Shown here: positions 1-9,226 of the stretch, piece after piece
Layout of the letters: every line of letters starts with the position of its first letter
Numbering within the stretch: position 1 is the first letter of the stretch
Assembly (NCBI GenBank): GCA_947629175.1
Contig: CANRCT010000004.1
Span: 51,582-115,581, forward strand
Direction of reading: 5' to 3'
Length of the DNA: 64,000 nt
Source of the DNA: an uncultured Muribaculaceae bacterium
GTDB taxonomy: Bacteria > Bacteroidota > Bacteroidia > Bacteroidales > Muribaculaceae
The notes under the pieces: generated by a model
Databases searched by the model: none
What the model was told of the DNA's origin: nothing
The model's input: the letters and a program-made list of their open reading frames with translations, nothing else
Program-made: the position numbers and the translations under genes

Positions 1-40
1 CGCACATAAATAAAAAGAGTCTATTCATGATATATAAGTC

Positions 41-3040
41 TTATTCTATGATTATCAATAATCCTTTACCCTTGGGTACCGTAATGGATTCTCCGGGTTT
101 CCAGTCCTGTTCTTCCTGGAAATTATCAATAGCCGGAGCATGTAGAGTAGCCTTGGCAGGATCCAGTCCCAATGCATTCCAGTCAATTGACAGGTCAACC
201 GTGGCATCTGTCTCTTCCCAGGTAGCCAACGACAACAGTGTTTTCTTGCCGGAGGCATGACGGTAGATGGTGGCCAATGTCTTGTCTTTACCTGTCTTCA
301 CCGGATTGTCGGAAACCCAGTAGCCGACCATTTCGCTGCCTTTCATACCGAATGCATCCCAAAAGTTCCACAATGGACGGTTATCGACGCCGTAGCCGGG
401 GTTACGGCCTGTCATTCCATACAGCATACCGCGCCACTTGTTGCCACCCTCCCACAGCATCTCGCCCATCAGGCCGTAGGGAATACCCGACACCTCAGTC
501 AGCCAGAATTCAGGCGGCATATTGTAATCGAAGTATTCCCCGAACCACAGACGATCCAGATAGGGGAAATGCTCCAGATAGAGGTTCGCACTGTTGGCGA
601 AACCATCGCTCTTGTTATACTGGTTGGCCGAGTGCATGTCAATCAATGCGCCGGGATTCGTTCGGTTCAGAATTTTGCGGACACGTTTCATCGACATCCG
701 GTCGAAAGCCAGATCATCAATATAAATACCATCTATGCCGACATGCTTCAACAGCCAGTCCAATCCTTCCATATAATAGTTGTGCCAGCGGGATACACCC
801 GTGTTCACAATCGCAGCATCCTTTACCGTGTAGGCAAACCAGGCAGCGATATAGTCTTGATCCAGATGTTCCTGCAGCCAGGAGTAGCCTCCTCCCTTCC
901 CTTGTGAGAAGATCTCGCCGTTCAGGCTGCGCAGGGCAAACAGCTCGACACAACTGTTCGACAGCTCACGTACCGTATTATATATTTTCACCTTCATATC
1001 ACGGGCATGGGCACCGTCAATATAGGCCTTCATCTCCCTGGTGCGCAAGAACGGATAGTTGATGAACGGGTTGATGGCGTTTGCATGATGGATATTGACG
1101 ACACTGGCACCGAAATCGGCTGTCTGGTCGATAAACTGATAGCCGTGGAAATAGCGGTCGTGCCACTGCTTGTCGGTGTTGATAGTGCGGAATGGAGTGA
1201 TCAGTATATTGAAATAATAATAGAGGCGGTCGCCTTTCTTCACCTCGCGCTTTCCGGAGTAAGCATTGAGCGACGTCCCCTGCGCATCGTGGGTTATCCG
1301 GATGCCGCCCTTCCCGTTGTTGCACCATGATGCCGGCATGTGGAGCGGTTTCTGGTGGTAGAAATTCGTATTCAACGGACGTTCATACTTGTCATCATAG
1401 AAGCGGAGCTGCAGGCCGGCATTCACATCACCGGTCCAGACGGCGTCCTGATTTTTCTCCACGCTCCATTTCCAGTCGAAGTTATCCGGGCAGAAGCCCC
1501 CTTTCTCGCCCAGTCCCATCATATATTTGCCAACTCCCGGAGCCAGTTCGGCACGCAAAGCCACATCATCGACTGAAGCATCTTCGCGAGCCACCAGAGT
1601 CACTTTGTAAGTAATGTTACCGTCTGACTCCAGCTCCCCCTCAAGCTGCATGATGAAGCGGTCGTTCTGGTTCAACGCCTTCCACGCCACTGCAGCCGGT
1701 TTGTGCTTAGTGATGGCAAAGTCAAGGTTCTCCCACGCCCCACCATCGGCATCCAGCGCCATCGGCCGGGCCAACAACTCACGTCCGTCGGTTCCGACAC
1801 CGGTAAGCGTCTCCTTGAAATAACTGGTAATCGAAGCAGGGAAACCATCGGACGACAGCTGAATATCACGGCCTAAAATGGAGAGTTCCCGGCCTTTTAA
1901 CACAACGGGGGTATAGGGAGCGACAACTTCGTCATCGAACCCGATCTGCGAGTTCAGCCAACGCAGGCGGGAATGACGCCACGGTTCATTGTCGCCATGG
2001 TCGGCAATCACCCGGTCTGTCACGGCCAGCTCTACCTCGACCCTCTTCGTCTCGGCATTTTCTGCCGAGACAGTTACGGTTCCTCTATAGATACCGGAAG
2101 AGAGCTGTTCCGGCACCATCGTTCCGATCCAGAGTGCTTGCACCTTGCCCTTCGCTACCGAACAATCCTTCTCAAATACGGTTCCCGTCACATCAATTCC
2201 ATCCGTATTGAAACAGGTAAAAACAGAAGCCGGAATCTGTTCGCCTGTAACCGTATTGGTCAATGCCGAATAATCCAAATGCAATTTGTTCACCGTATCG
2301 CGGGCCGCCCATATACCTAACTGGAAGACATAATATTCGCCTTTGTCGGCAGTGCCCTCAAAATGATCGTGGCGTTTATCAGCCACCCATTTATAAGGGA
2401 TATCTGAAGTCATGCGGATGGGATAGCGGCGGTCTTCGGTAAAGAGCACATACTTGCCGTCAGGCTGTGCTTTCAGGATCACCTCCTTTTCAGCCTCCGT
2501 CGTGATTACTTCCATCGGATAGAAGCTGTGGAACTCATTGATCGCCTGGTACTGTATCAGACGGGCAGCCGGCAGAGAGGGCGCTTTCTTGCCCGTCAGT
2601 CTGTTTTTCTTCAACCATTCATCGGAAGCCGTATTATCTGCCTTCATATAATGGACAGTCGGATAATAGCGGCTGCCTGTCATGATGTTCTTCAGATAAT
2701 AGATATAATACTCGCCCGGTACAGTCTGCGGCTGGAACACGATCTCGCCCTTTTCGCGATTGATGGTGAAACGGGCCACGTTTGTCACCCGTTTTCCTGT
2801 GGCTGCATCCACGATAATCACCCCTTTCTCTTCAGGATTAAGATCTTTACGGCGCCAGTCCAAAGTAGCCAACACTGCATCGGCCGGTTGATCGACAGCC
2901 ACTACAATCCTATGATTCCCCAGCGAATCGGCATCCCACTGTCCTGTCCCGTACCGCTCTTGCGACGGCGGAATCTGCTGGGCAATGACGATAGCAGGTA
3001 TCATCAGCATTAACGACAAGACAAAACATTTATTCTTCAT
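41..3040 (-). CDS. Secreted glycoside hydrolase-like protein (DUF6067/GH123-like)
   Basis: A protein of about 999 residues. The chosen start gives a typical signal peptide (MKNKCFVLSLMLMIPAIVIAQQ-type, cleavage near residue 20). The frame runs further upstream, but a -7 box at 3121-3128 lies inside that extension, so the shorter start is preferred. The middle has beta-sandwich-like sequence ending in a GIYRGTVTVSA stretch. The C-terminal half looks like a TIM-barrel glycosidase, with GIDGIYIDDLAFDR and LIDMHSANQ segments rich in acidic and aromatic residues. The closest family I recognise is DUF6067, related to GH123-like enzymes of Bacteroidetes. It probably trims a host or dietary glycan in the periplasm or at the surface. 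The substrate cannot be read from the sequence. It stands alone, divergent from DUF488. Confidence 0.7.
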   Translation of the reverse strand: MKNKCFVLSLMLMIPAIVIAQQIPPSQERYGTGQWDADSLGNHRIVVAVDQPADAVLATLDWRRKDLNPEEKGVIIVDAATGKRVTNVARFTINREKGEIVFQPQTVPGEYYIYYLKNIMTGSRYYPTVHYMKADNTASDEWLKKNRLTGKKAPSLPAARLIQYQAINEFHSFYPMEVITTEAEKEVILKAQPDGKYVLFTEDRRYPIRMTSDIPYKWVADKRHDHFEGTADKGEYYVFQLGIWAARDTVNKLHLDYSALTNTVTGEQIPASVFTCFNTDGIDVTGTVFEKDCSVAKGKVQALWIGTMVPEQLSSGIYRGTVTVSAENAETKRVEVELAVTDRVIADHGDNEPWRHSRLRWLNSQIGFDDEVVAPYTPVVLKGRELSILGRDIQLSSDGFPASITSYFKETLTGVGTDGRELLARPMALDADGGAWENLDFAITKHKPAAVAWKALNQNDRFIMQLEGELESDGNITYKVTLVAREDASVDDVALRAELAPGVGKYMMGLGEKGGFCPDNFDWKWSVEKNQDAVWTGDVNAGLQLRFYDDKYERPLNTNFYHQKPLHMPASWCNNGKGGIRITHDAQGTSLNAYSGKREVKKGDRLYYYFNILITPFRTINTDKQWHDRYFHGYQFIDQTADFGASVVNIHHANAINPFINYPFLRTREMKAYIDGAHARDMKVKIYNTVRELSNSCVELFALRSLNGEIFSQGKGGGYSWLQEHLDQDYIAAWFAYTVKDAAIVNTGVSRWHNYYMEGLDWLLKHVGIDGIYIDDLAFDRMSMKRVRKILNRTNPGALIDMHSANQYNKSDGFANSANLYLEHFPYLDRLWFGEYFDYNMPPEFWLTEVSGIPYGLMGEMLWEGGNKWRGMLYGMTGRNPGYGVDNRPLWNFWDAFGMKGSEMVGYWVSDNPVKTGKDKTLATIYRHASGKKTLLSLATWEETDATVDLSIDWNALGLDPAKATLHAPAIDNFQEEQDWKPGESITVPKGKGLLIIIE

Positions 3041-3120
3041 AGAAACATGATAATTATAGTCAAAGAGACATTCCGGCATTATCGCAGAAACGTCAGATAG
3101 TCTGACGGCAGTCTTCCTTG

Positions 3121-3128
3121 CAAAGATA
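3121..3128 (-). promoter_or_regulatory. Putative -7 box of the glycosidase gene
   Basis: On the minus strand this reads TATCTTTG, matching the Bacteroidetes -7 consensus TAnnTTTG. No good TTG is seen 19-21 bp upstream. Transcription would start near 3113, giving a leader of about 70 nt before the start at 3040. The rest of the 3041-3411 divergent intergenic region shows no gene. Confidence 0.35.
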
Positions 3129-3411
3129 TAACTTATCGTGAGTTTTTGCCAGTATGCCATTGAAAAATTCTCATCAATTTCTCAATATTGGCGTTAATTA
3201 TGCTCTTTTTGTGGCGGGGTCTGTCAGCCAGACTATTCCTCTCCACCCTGTTTCATGCAGTCATTTTTCAATGAGGTTCTACTAATATCAAGTTTTGTTG
3301 TATGCTTTGTTTCAAATATAATTCAATCCTCATGACGCATTATTAATTATGAACCATACAGCGGATACAGGTGTTGAAATTGAATAGTAAATATATGTAA
3401 TATTACAGTTT

Positions 3412-3762
3412 ATGACACAATATCAATTAAAACGGGCTTACGAACCCGCTTCTCCGGAAGACGGCTTCAGGGTATATATAGACAGACTTTGGCCGAGAGG
3501 TCTCTCGCACGAGACTTTCCATTATGATTTGTGGGATAAGGATATCGCGCCGTCCACAGAACTCCGCGAATGGTTTCATGCGGATCCCGATAACCGATGG
3601 TCTGAATTTGAGACTCGATATTCCAAAGAACTGGAGACCAGCCCTTCGTTTGGGGCATTGCGACATCTTCTTGCACAGAAATCTGTAGTGACATTACTTT
3701 ATTCGTCTCATGATGAACGACATAACAATGCCATTGTGGTTTACAACTTATTGACAAAATAA
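3412..3762 (+). CDS. DUF488 family protein (YeaO-like)
   Basis: A complete 116-residue protein. The family marks are visible: [11 protein letters not shown] near residues 21-31, a [19 protein letters not shown] segment in the middle, and [16 protein letters not shown] near the end. These match DUF488/YeaO proteins, whose biochemical role is not settled. It lies 22 bp upstream of hcp on the same strand and may be co-transcribed with it. Nothing suggests truncation. Family assignment is firm; function is unknown. Confidence 0.85.
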   Translation: MTQYQLKRAYEPASPEDGFRVYIDRLWPRGLSHETFHYDLWDKDIAPSTELREWFHADPDNRWSEFETRYSKELETSPSFGALRHLLAQKSVVTLLYSSHDERHNNAIVVYNLLTK

Positions 3763-3784
3763 TCTCTTAACATATCCTCAACTT

Positions 3785-5455
3785 ATGAAAATGTTCTGTT
3801 ACCAGTGCCAGGAGACCGCACGCGGCAAAGGCTGCGAGATACAAGGTGTATGCGGAAAGAAACCCGAAACGTCTGCAAGAATGGATCAGCTGCTTTACAT
3901 CGCCCGTGGTATGGCCATCGTAAACCGACAGTTGCGAGAGAAAGGCGCATCAAGCAAGGATGCATCCCGGTTCATCGTCGACGCACTGTTCACCACCATC
4001 ACCAACGCGAACTTCGACAATGATATGCTCGACGGCTATATCACAAAAGCCCTCGACCTGAAAAACGAACTCGAAGGAGAGTCGAAAAAGCGCGGCATGG
4101 AGCCTCCTTTCATGCCTGAGGTGTCGTATCATATCCCAAAGGAGGAATATGGCGTACATGAGGTAATCGAACACAGCGGCACTCTTGAAGAAGAAATCAC
4201 AAGTGTGCTCCATGACAAGAACCCGAATATAAGAGGTCTCAAGCAGCTTGCCATGTACGGCTGCAAGGGTATGGCAGCCTATGCCCGCCACGCCTGTAAT
4301 CTCGGTTATGAGGACGAAGACATATATGTCGTGATAGAGAACGCCCTTGCCGAGATAAGCCGTCCTGACATAAGCGTGGATGAGCTGTTTTCGCTCGTAC
4401 TCAATGTGGGTGACGGGGGTGTCAAGGCTATGGCTCTGCTTGACAAGGCAAACACATCGACCTACGGCAATCCCGAAATCACAAAGGTAAACATCGGGGT
4501 AAGGAACCGTCCGGGCATACTCGTGAGCGGTCACGACCTCAAGGATCTTGAGGAACTGCTCGAACAGTCAGCAGGCAAAGGGGTTGACATCTACACCCAC
4601 TCGGAGATGCTCCCTGCCCAGAGCTATCCTTTCTTCAAGAAATTCCCCCACTTTGCAGGTAACTACGGCAACGCATGGTGGCGGCAGATTGACGAGTTCG
4701 AGACATTCAACGGCATGTTCCTCTTCACCTCCAACTGCATCGTGCCCCCGCGTCCGAAAACCACCTACATAGACCGCGTCTACACGACCGGTGTCGTCGG
4801 AATGCCCGGCACACATTTTATCCCCGAGGGGAAGGACGGCCAAAAGGATTTTTCCGAAATCATAGAGCGGGCGCAGACATGCCAGCCGCCGACAGAGATA
4901 GAGCACGGTGAGATTGTCGCCGGATTCGCCCATAACCAGGTGCTTGCTTTGGCGCCTAAGATTATCAACCTCATCAAAAGCGGTAAAATCCGCAAGTTTG
5001 TGGTCATGGCTGGCTGTGACGGCAGAATGCCCTCGCGCAAATACTATACGGAATTTGCGGAAAGGCTTCCTAAAGACTGCGTGATTCTCACCGCAGGCTG
5101 TGCCAAATACCGCTACAACAAGCTTCCGCTCGGTGATATCGAGGGTGTTCCGCGCGTGCTCGATGCCGGACAGTGTAACGACTCCTATTCGCTCGTCGTG
5201 ATTGCCAATGCTCTCAAGGACGCTTTCGACCTGGAGAGTGTCAACGATCTGCCAATTGTCTACAACATCGCATGGTATGAGCAGAAGGCGGTGATAGTGC
5301 TTCTGGCCCTGTTGAGCCTCGGAGTGAAGAATATCCACACCGGCCCGACGCTGCCGGCGTTTTTCACCCCCGAAATTCTGAAAGTGCTTCAGGAGAAGTT
5401 CAATATAGGTACCATCGCCACCGTTGACGAAGATTTGGCTACCCTTATCGGTTGA
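3785..5455 (+). CDS. hcp: Hydroxylamine reductase (hybrid cluster protein)
   Basis: A 556-residue hybrid cluster protein of normal length. The N-terminal cysteines C5, C8, C17 and C23 give the CX2C-X8-C-X5-C pattern of strict-anaerobe Hcp proteins and bind the iron-sulfur cubane. Later segments ([67 protein letters not shown]) supply the ligands of the hybrid Fe-S-O cluster. It reduces hydroxylamine and can act on nitric oxide, so it belongs to nitrosative-stress defence in the cytoplasm. Two small membrane genes and a cupin gene follow closely and probably form one transcription unit. Chromosomal, not part of the mobile element. Confidence 0.95.
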   Translation: MKMFCYQCQETARGKGCEIQGVCGKKPETSARMDQLLYIARGMAIVNRQLREKGASSKDASRFIVDALFTTITNANFDNDMLDGYITKALDLKNELEGESKKRGMEPPFMPEVSYHIPKEEYGVHEVIEHSGTLEEEITSVLHDKNPNIRGLKQLAMYGCKGMAAYARHACNLGYEDEDIYVVIENALAEISRPDISVDELFSLVLNVGDGGVKAMALLDKANTSTYGNPEITKVNIGVRNRPGILVSGHDLKDLEELLEQSAGKGVDIYTHSEMLPAQSYPFFKKFPHFAGNYGNAWWRQIDEFETFNGMFLFTSNCIVPPRPKTTYIDRVYTTGVVGMPGTHFIPEGKDGQKDFSEIIERAQTCQPPTEIEHGEIVAGFAHNQVLALAPKIINLIKSGKIRKFVVMAGCDGRMPSRKYYTEFAERLPKDCVILTAGCAKYRYNKLPLGDIEGVPRVLDAGQCNDSYSLVVIANALKDAFDLESVNDLPIVYNIAWYEQKAVIVLLALLSLGVKNIHTGPTLPAFFTPEILKVLQEKFNIGTIATVDEDLATLIG

Positions 5456-5460
5456 AAGAA

Positions 5461-5883
5461 ATGGACGGTCAGAATGTGAATCGATTTATCCATAAATATG
5501 TGATAGCGGCGGCGCACGCCATCCTTTGGCTGGCAGCGCTGTCTCTTGCCGCATATTTCCATCTTGACCACGGATATTCGGCTGCCGAGGCGCTTCTCGG
5601 CTCCACGCTCATGGCATATTGTGCATATGTCTGTGAGTCCGGACTGGGCACATGGCGCGTGGCGGCCGCTGCCGGTGATGTTAGGATTGATTTCAGGAAG
5701 GCCGGATTGTGGGGATGGATTATCGTGAACATAGCGGTAGCAATAACCCTGTCATTGCTTTTTCTGAAATACCCCGAATGGTGGATATTGCTCCTCATCA
5801 TACTTAACGCCGGATGGCAGAAATATATGAACGGGCGAATACCCCCGCGTTTGCAGGAAACCTTCCAGTCTGTAAAGCTATGA
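5461..5883 (+). CDS. Small integral membrane protein downstream of hcp
   Basis: About 140 residues with four likely membrane segments (around residues 14-34, 43-60, 80-98 and 101-117). I chose the ATG at 5461. A TTG nine bases upstream overlaps the hcp stop and is less likely. I do not recognise the family. It sits 5 bp after hcp and its stop overlaps the next small gene (ATGA), so translational coupling and a role linked to hcp are plausible but unproven. Confidence 0.7.
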   Translation: MDGQNVNRFIHKYVIAAAHAILWLAALSLAAYFHLDHGYSAAEALLGSTLMAYCAYVCESGLGTWRVAAAAGDVRIDFRKAGLWGWIIVNIAVAITLSLLFLKYPEWWILLLIILNAGWQKYMNGRIPPRLQETFQSVKL

Positions 5884-5999
5884 AAATATCATCCGAACTG
5901 TTCCTCTGCCTCGGGCTTGTCTTTGCCGCTTTATATTTTCTGATATTCGGCATCGGCTTTGTCATCACTATGAAGATTCGCAAAAAAAGAAACCTCTAA
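5880..5999 (+). CDS. 39-residue membrane peptide
   Basis: A short gene of 39 codons starting at the ATGA overlap with the preceding gene. It has one strong hydrophobic span (residues 6-30) followed by a basic tail (MKIRKKRNL), which suggests a single membrane helix with the C-terminus in the cytoplasm. The overlap and tight spacing support it as real. No family recognised. Confidence 0.55.
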   Translation: MKISSELFLCLGLVFAALYFLIFGIGFVITMKIRKKRNL

Positions 6000-6012
6000 A
6001 TAAATTTACGAC

Positions 6013-6312
6013 ATGTTCAGATTAAAAGACAGAATTCCATACGCTGACGGCTCCATAGCGAAGGAGATTGTCATGCAGAACCATAGCGGGCTTTCGCTCC
6101 TTATGGCAGTTGACAAGGGACTTGAGATTCCCACACATACGGCTAATGCCGACGTGCTCGTCCAGGTAATAGATGGGAGCATGGAGTTCAACATTGAGGA
6201 TAAAGTACTTGAGTTGAAAGAGGGTGATGCGCTCACTATGACACCGGGTGTGAAACATTCCTTAAAGGCTACGGAACGGTTCAAGGTTCTTGTCACAAAG
6301 CTCAACGCATGA
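6013..6312 (+). CDS. Cupin-domain protein
   Basis: A 99-residue single-domain cupin. The second half shows the barrel pattern (ADVLVQVIDGSMEFNIEDKVLELKEGD, then MTPGVKHSLKA). The usual first-motif histidines are sparse: H42 and H82 are visible, so metal binding is uncertain. It is the last gene of the hcp group, 13 bp after the small peptide gene, and a strong terminator follows. Its role is unknown; similar small cupins sit beside nitrosative-stress genes in anaerobes. Confidence 0.8.
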   Translation: MFRLKDRIPYADGSIAKEIVMQNHSGLSLLMAVDKGLEIPTHTANADVLVQVIDGSMEFNIEDKVLELKEGDALTMTPGVKHSLKATERFKVLVTKLNA

Positions 6313-6334
6313 GCACGGCATCGTTCGGTCTTCA

Positions 6335-6376
6335 GGCATCCTGAGGGTATGGATTCCCCGGATGCCTTTTCTTTTT
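6335..6376 (+). terminator. Rho-independent terminator after cupin gene
   Basis: A perfect 7-bp stem (GGCATCC at 6335-6341 with GGATGCC at 6360-6366) is followed at once by TTTTCTTTTT. It ends the hcp-cupin transcription unit and marks the end of clearly chromosomal sequence. Confidence 0.85.
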
Positions 6377-6418
6377 GAAACATCTATATTCGGAATATCA
6401 GACACACATGTTTCGGGA

Positions 6419-6659
6419 TAGTCAACGTTGAAAAGTCATAATATGCTACAGAATAGACACTTGTCCTATAAAGTATGCATTGACAAAGGTAGTCAATTTG
6501 AAAATCCATCGAAAAATTATAGTCAATGGTTGACACTTTTTACTCTATATATTAATATTCTTTTCTTAGAGAAAAATAGATGAGATATAGTAATATAGGG
6601 AGTTACAGGCAATGCCGGACTATGTTCAGTAGAGCCATAGTCAGTGTCAACGTTGACTA
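6419..6659. repeat. Inverted-repeat cluster at possible element boundary
   Basis: A perfect 13-bp inverted pair, TAGTCAACGTTGA at 6419-6431 and its complement at 6647-6659, encloses two more TAGTCAA copies (6490, 6520), the latter forming GTCAA-TGG-TTGAC. No gene is seen in 6377-6851. The cluster lies between the chromosomal terminator and the first element gene, so it could hold recombinase arm sites or regulator sites. No tRNA gene is present here. Confidence 0.5.
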
Positions 6660-6785
6660 TACCCAAATATACCGGTTCCACAATCTCCGGACAGTTATTC
6701 TCTTCCCGACAGCATGGATTAGGCAGGAGGTAAACCATTATCCCCACAAGTAAACCAAATGCCTCTTAATGCCCCAAACCGCCGA

Positions 6786-6816
6786 TTGTGAGGCACATAA
6801 ATAAGCATTAACTTTG
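6786..6816 (+). promoter_or_regulatory. Promoter of block 1 HTH gene
   Basis: TTG at 6786-6788, 20 bp, then TAACTTTG at 6809-6816: a near-consensus Bacteroidetes -33/-7 promoter, 36 bp before the gene at 6852. The paralogous gene at 21052 has the same arrangement. Confidence 0.7.
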
Positions 6817-6851
6817 CAGTACCGAACCAATCTTCATCACATCATGTACTT

Positions 6852-7097
6852 ATGGATTGCCGAAAACACACAGTTGAGATTGTATCGGAACAACTCTACA
6901 CCGTAGCGTATGCCTCCAGATACCTCGGTGTTCACCGATGCACAATCTACGATTACATCAAGCATCCGGAGCGACCATTGAGGTTCTTCCATTCCCCGGA
7001 TGAGAGAAGGCTACTGTTCAGAGGAGCAGACCTGATAACCTACAAAGAAGCGGGCCTTCCGAAGAAGGGTAGAAAACGTAAGACTGGAAAACAGTAA
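6852..7097 (+). CDS. Helix-turn-helix DNA-binding protein (excisionase/MerR-like), block 1
   Basis: An 81-residue protein with a winged HTH of the excisionase type: LYTVAYASRYLGVHRCTIYDYIKHPERPLRF followed by RRLLFRGADLITYKEAGLP and a basic tail (KKGRKRK). The diverged copy at 21052-21327 has the same HTH and the same tail. Each copy opens one of the two duplicated modules and faces the leftward small genes. It may regulate them or act as a recombination directionality factor. Neither role is shown by the sequence alone. Confidence 0.75.
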   Translation: MDCRKHTVEIVSEQLYTVAYASRYLGVHRCTIYDYIKHPERPLRFFHSPDERRLLFRGADLITYKEAGLPKKGRKRKTGKQ

Positions 7098-7113
7098 CGA
7101 CCTTTATCTATCT

Positions 7114-7494
7114 TCAGTTCCAGCGGTACCACGGAAAGTTGAGAAGTTTATCCCCTTGCTCTGCGATTTCGGAAAGGTCTAAGGCGAGAAGCCAGGCACG
7201 GGTGCGGATGTCATCCATGTCTGTCACTGCTTGAAAATACCGCGACGGGGATAAGTCACCGGATATTTCAAGCCACTCGCCGGCATAACGCTCGGGGTCG
7301 AGCGCATCTACAAAGAAGATGATTTCGTCTACGAGTGTGCCGACAAGTCCATCGGTAAGCTCGGCGGTGAAGCTGAACTGCAAGCCGCCGAGCGTCTGCC
7401 GATGAAAATCGCAGAAGAAGCCGCCCTCACTATCAGTTATCGAGACCTGCCAGCCATTCTTGACTGCTATCTTAATTATATAACTATGTAACAT
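7114..7494 (-). CDS. Conserved hypothetical protein, block 1 (paralog at 21364)
   Basis: 126 residues, no recognised domain. It starts MLHSYIIKIAVKNGWQVSIT, has the central motif FVDALDPERYAGEWLE, and ends near FPWYRWN. The copy at 21364-21753 keeps the same length, the DPERYA motif and the tail, with many conservative changes, so it has been under protein-level selection. It is the last gene of the leftward operon that begins behind the hairpin element at 8984-9226. Cargo of early-transfer type (anti-defence or establishment) is my inference from that context. Confidence 0.7.
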   Translation of the reverse strand: MLHSYIIKIAVKNGWQVSITDSEGGFFCDFHRQTLGGLQFSFTAELTDGLVGTLVDEIIFFVDALDPERYAGEWLEISGDLSPSRYFQAVTDMDDIRTRAWLLALDLSEIAEQGDKLLNFPWYRWN

Positions 7495-7600
7495 GCCTAC
7501 TTACTCGTTTTTCATAAATTAATTGGGTACAATTCCGCGCACTCAGACCTGCCACGTCCGTGATGGATATGGCAGGTCGCTTTGTGGGCTTAAAGGGCAA

Positions 7601-7978
7601 TCAGTATTCTTCGGGAACCTCAATTTCCTTTATAGCGTCCAAAAGTTCCCCTATCATCTTCTCGGTGGCTTCCATATCTTCAAGCACGGCTCTCATTCTG
7701 TAAGGAGCGCCGTTTCTGCCATGTCTCGACTGGTCAAGCCATATATATGTCTCGGAGTCAACATCAAATCCCTCATAGTAATTGTCGATGTCCTCGATAA
7801 GAGAGTTGATGTTGGCGCATTTCATTGTGGCGTTGAAAGAAAAGTCACGTCCGGCAGGGCTGTACTTGCCAAACTCAAACTCACTTTTCTGCTCCTTGTA
7901 GATGATGCCCGCTTCCACGTGCCAGCCTTTGGCTTCGGCACATGCAACCACCGCATCGGTCAAATCGTCGATTAACAT
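7601..7978 (-). CDS. Conserved hypothetical protein, block 1 (paralog at 21851)
   Basis: 125 residues, acidic, no recognised domain. Notable segments are FEFGKYSPAGRDFSF and TYIWLDQSRHGRNGAPYRMRAVLEDMEATEKMI. The block 2 copy (21851-22228) is about 80% identical by eye, including the start MxIDDLTDAVV and the end EVPEEY. It belongs to the same leftward operon as its neighbours. Confidence 0.7.
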   Translation of the reverse strand: MLIDDLTDAVVACAEAKGWHVEAGIIYKEQKSEFEFGKYSPAGRDFSFNATMKCANINSLIEDIDNYYEGFDVDSETYIWLDQSRHGRNGAPYRMRAVLEDMEATEKMIGELLDAIKEIEVPEEY

Positions 7979-8033
7979 AGTCTATAGGTATTTATGTCAA
8001 CCATGGTGGAGAGTGCCACGGCTGACAGATTGA

Positions 8034-8396
8034 TTAATCCTCAAACCTTGCGAGAAACTTCTGCAAGCGGTCATCGCGTAGGTTCTTCAATGCGGTCGGC
8101 TTGAAGTCGGTCTGTTGGCGCACTTGCAATTTGCCATAACCCCGCGCGGTCAGGTCAAGTTCTACGCCGGAGAGTTCTTTCAGCGACACATAGCCGTATT
8201 CATCTTCAAGCAAACCTATGACTATACCGAACATGATAGTGTCATCGCCCTCCCTTTCGCCCTCAAGTATAAACCATCGGGCAGAGCCTATTGCGAATAT
8301 TGCACGGCATATCGCCTCCTTTCCCTTGCCGTCCTGGGAGTACAGGGGGAAGCCGGTTAAGGCTTCCTCTAATTGGGGTGTCTGTAATCTGCACAT
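8034..8396 (-). CDS. DUF2958-like protein, block 1
   Basis: 120 residues. The pattern PLYSQDGKGKEAICRAIF, SARWFILEGE, a FGIVIGLLEDEYGYVSLKEL segment and a C-terminal LQVRQQTDFKP resembles DUF2958, a small family common on plasmids and ICEs with unknown activity. The paralog at 22286-22648 is very close. It lies in the leftward small-gene operon, 11 bp after the gene starting at 8725. Confidence 0.75.
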   Translation of the reverse strand: MCRLQTPQLEEALTGFPLYSQDGKGKEAICRAIFAIGSARWFILEGEREGDDTIMFGIVIGLLEDEYGYVSLKELSGVELDLTARGYGKLQVRQQTDFKPTALKNLRDDRLQKFLARFED

Positions 8397-8407
8397 ATTA
8401 TGATGCT

Positions 8408-8725
8408 TTAGTCAGATTGGAGCGTTGCGAAATCGGGGTCGAATATTAAGGCGGTCTCAATGAGGTGGCCGTATGCCTCGGCGGCGATACGTGAGGCCCA
8501 CTCGTTGCGGTCATCATAAAGCCCCCTGCGGTAGTTGTGGGCCAGAGCCTTCATGTAGCCCATGAAGACCTTGAAAGCCTGCTGCTGGAGGTAGCGGTGC
8601 ATGGTGGTCATTGCCATGCCGGTCTTTTCGGCGCTGCTCATCTTGCCGTTCACGAAGTTCTCGAACTCGTGGACGAAAGCCTTGTCTCCCTCGGCTATCT
8701 TCATGAAATCAATGTCTGTATTCAT
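8408..8725 (-). CDS. Conserved hypothetical protein, block 1 (paralog at 22829)
   Basis: 105 residues, probably all-helical, with a repeated FxxFVNGKMSS and MHRYLQQQAFK pattern. No family recognised. The block 2 copy (22829-23137) shares the start MNTDIDFMKIAEGDK and most residues. It is the second gene behind the hairpin element and is close to its neighbours, as in an operon. Confidence 0.7.
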   Translation of the reverse strand: MNTDIDFMKIAEGDKAFVHEFENFVNGKMSSAEKTGMAMTTMHRYLQQQAFKVFMGYMKALAHNYRRGLYDDRNEWASRIAAEAYGHLIETALIFDPDFATLQSD

Positions 8726-8736
8726 ATCGGTTGGGG

Positions 8737-8931
8737 TTAGATTGTTGCCTGATTGTAGATTTGGGGTTCGGGCGACACATTATAGATATAGTCGCCACAA
8801 CGCACCAAAAGGCAGTCCGCTCCATAATAGAGTTTCTTCATGCCTCGGACACTTCCTGTCTTGTGGAAGTTCGGGAAGCGGCTGATGCCTACGCGCTGGC
8901 CCTCCTCGATGGTCATTTTCTTTACTCTCAT
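8737..8931 (-). CDS. 64-residue protein directly behind hairpin element A
   Basis: Start MRVKKMTIEEG chosen because the paralog at 23149-23343 has the same start and because both starts follow the shared AATAAGGAACTAT leader end. The frame continues upstream through the hairpin element, but that part is not protein-like. The body (RFPNFHKTGSVRGMKKLYYGADCLLVRCGDYIYNV) is nearly identical in the two copies. Unknown family. First gene of the leftward operon. Confidence 0.7.
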   Translation of the reverse strand: MRVKKMTIEEGQRVGISRFPNFHKTGSVRGMKKLYYGADCLLVRCGDYIYNVSPEPQIYNQATI

Positions 8932-8983
8932 ATAGTTCCTTATTATTTGTGAGTTCCTAAATGTCGATCCTTTTCCCTTTTGT

Positions 8984-9226
8984 GAAGCTCCTATGAGCTT
9001 CCCGGTCGGGAGAACCGTTTTTCGTGCAAGTGACCACTGCGGACACGAGGGAGTATAAGGCAAGGGTGTAGGCGAGACTGTGACCGGGATACCCATTTTT
9101 TGAGGCACGATAAAAATGTGGAGGCTCACGGGCGCAGTCATCGCCGGAAAGCGTAGCGGCTCTTGCCGTTGCTCCCGTCCGCAGTAACTTCGCACCGAAA
9201 AACCTCTCCGACCGGAAGCGCAAAGG
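8984..9226 (-). promoter_or_regulatory. Frpo-like hairpin element, copy A (candidate single-stranded promoter)
   Basis: The left arm (8984-9065) and right arm (9160-9226) are an imperfect inverted repeat; a distal stem pairs 9071-9086 with 9129-9145. The right arm holds TTG at 9163-9165 and TAACTTCG at 9185-9192, 19 bp apart, pointing toward the hairpin base. The -33 TTGCC pairs with GGCAA in the left arm (GGCAAG at 9059-9064). A small hairpin GAAGCTC-ctat-GAGCTTC (8984-9001) lies downstream. Three other copies (B, C, D) keep the fold with compensatory changes. On a folded + strand, RNA would run left into the gene at 8931. A structured 5' leader RNA is the main alternative. Confidence 0.6.

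Noticed and set aside
238..1062. Long open frames opposite the glycosidase gene
   Set aside because: Their sequence is low in protein-like pattern and rich in Arg, Ser and His, as expected antisense to a real gene.
3041..3160. Longer N-terminus for the secreted glycosidase
   Set aside because: The extra 40 residues lie before a normal signal peptide and across the -7 box.
4568..5338. 256-codon frame opposite hcp
   Set aside because: Antisense to a clearly conserved enzyme; no domain or start signal.
5452..5460. TTG start for the membrane gene after hcp
   Set aside because: It overlaps the hcp stop and an ATG follows at 5461.
9163..9192. Reading the right-arm promoter in the elements as ordinary rightward promoters
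   Set aside because: For A and B a rightward gene does lie beyond, but C and D have no rightward gene to drive, and the AbiE operon of block 2 has its own better promoter at 23658-23708. It remains possible for A.
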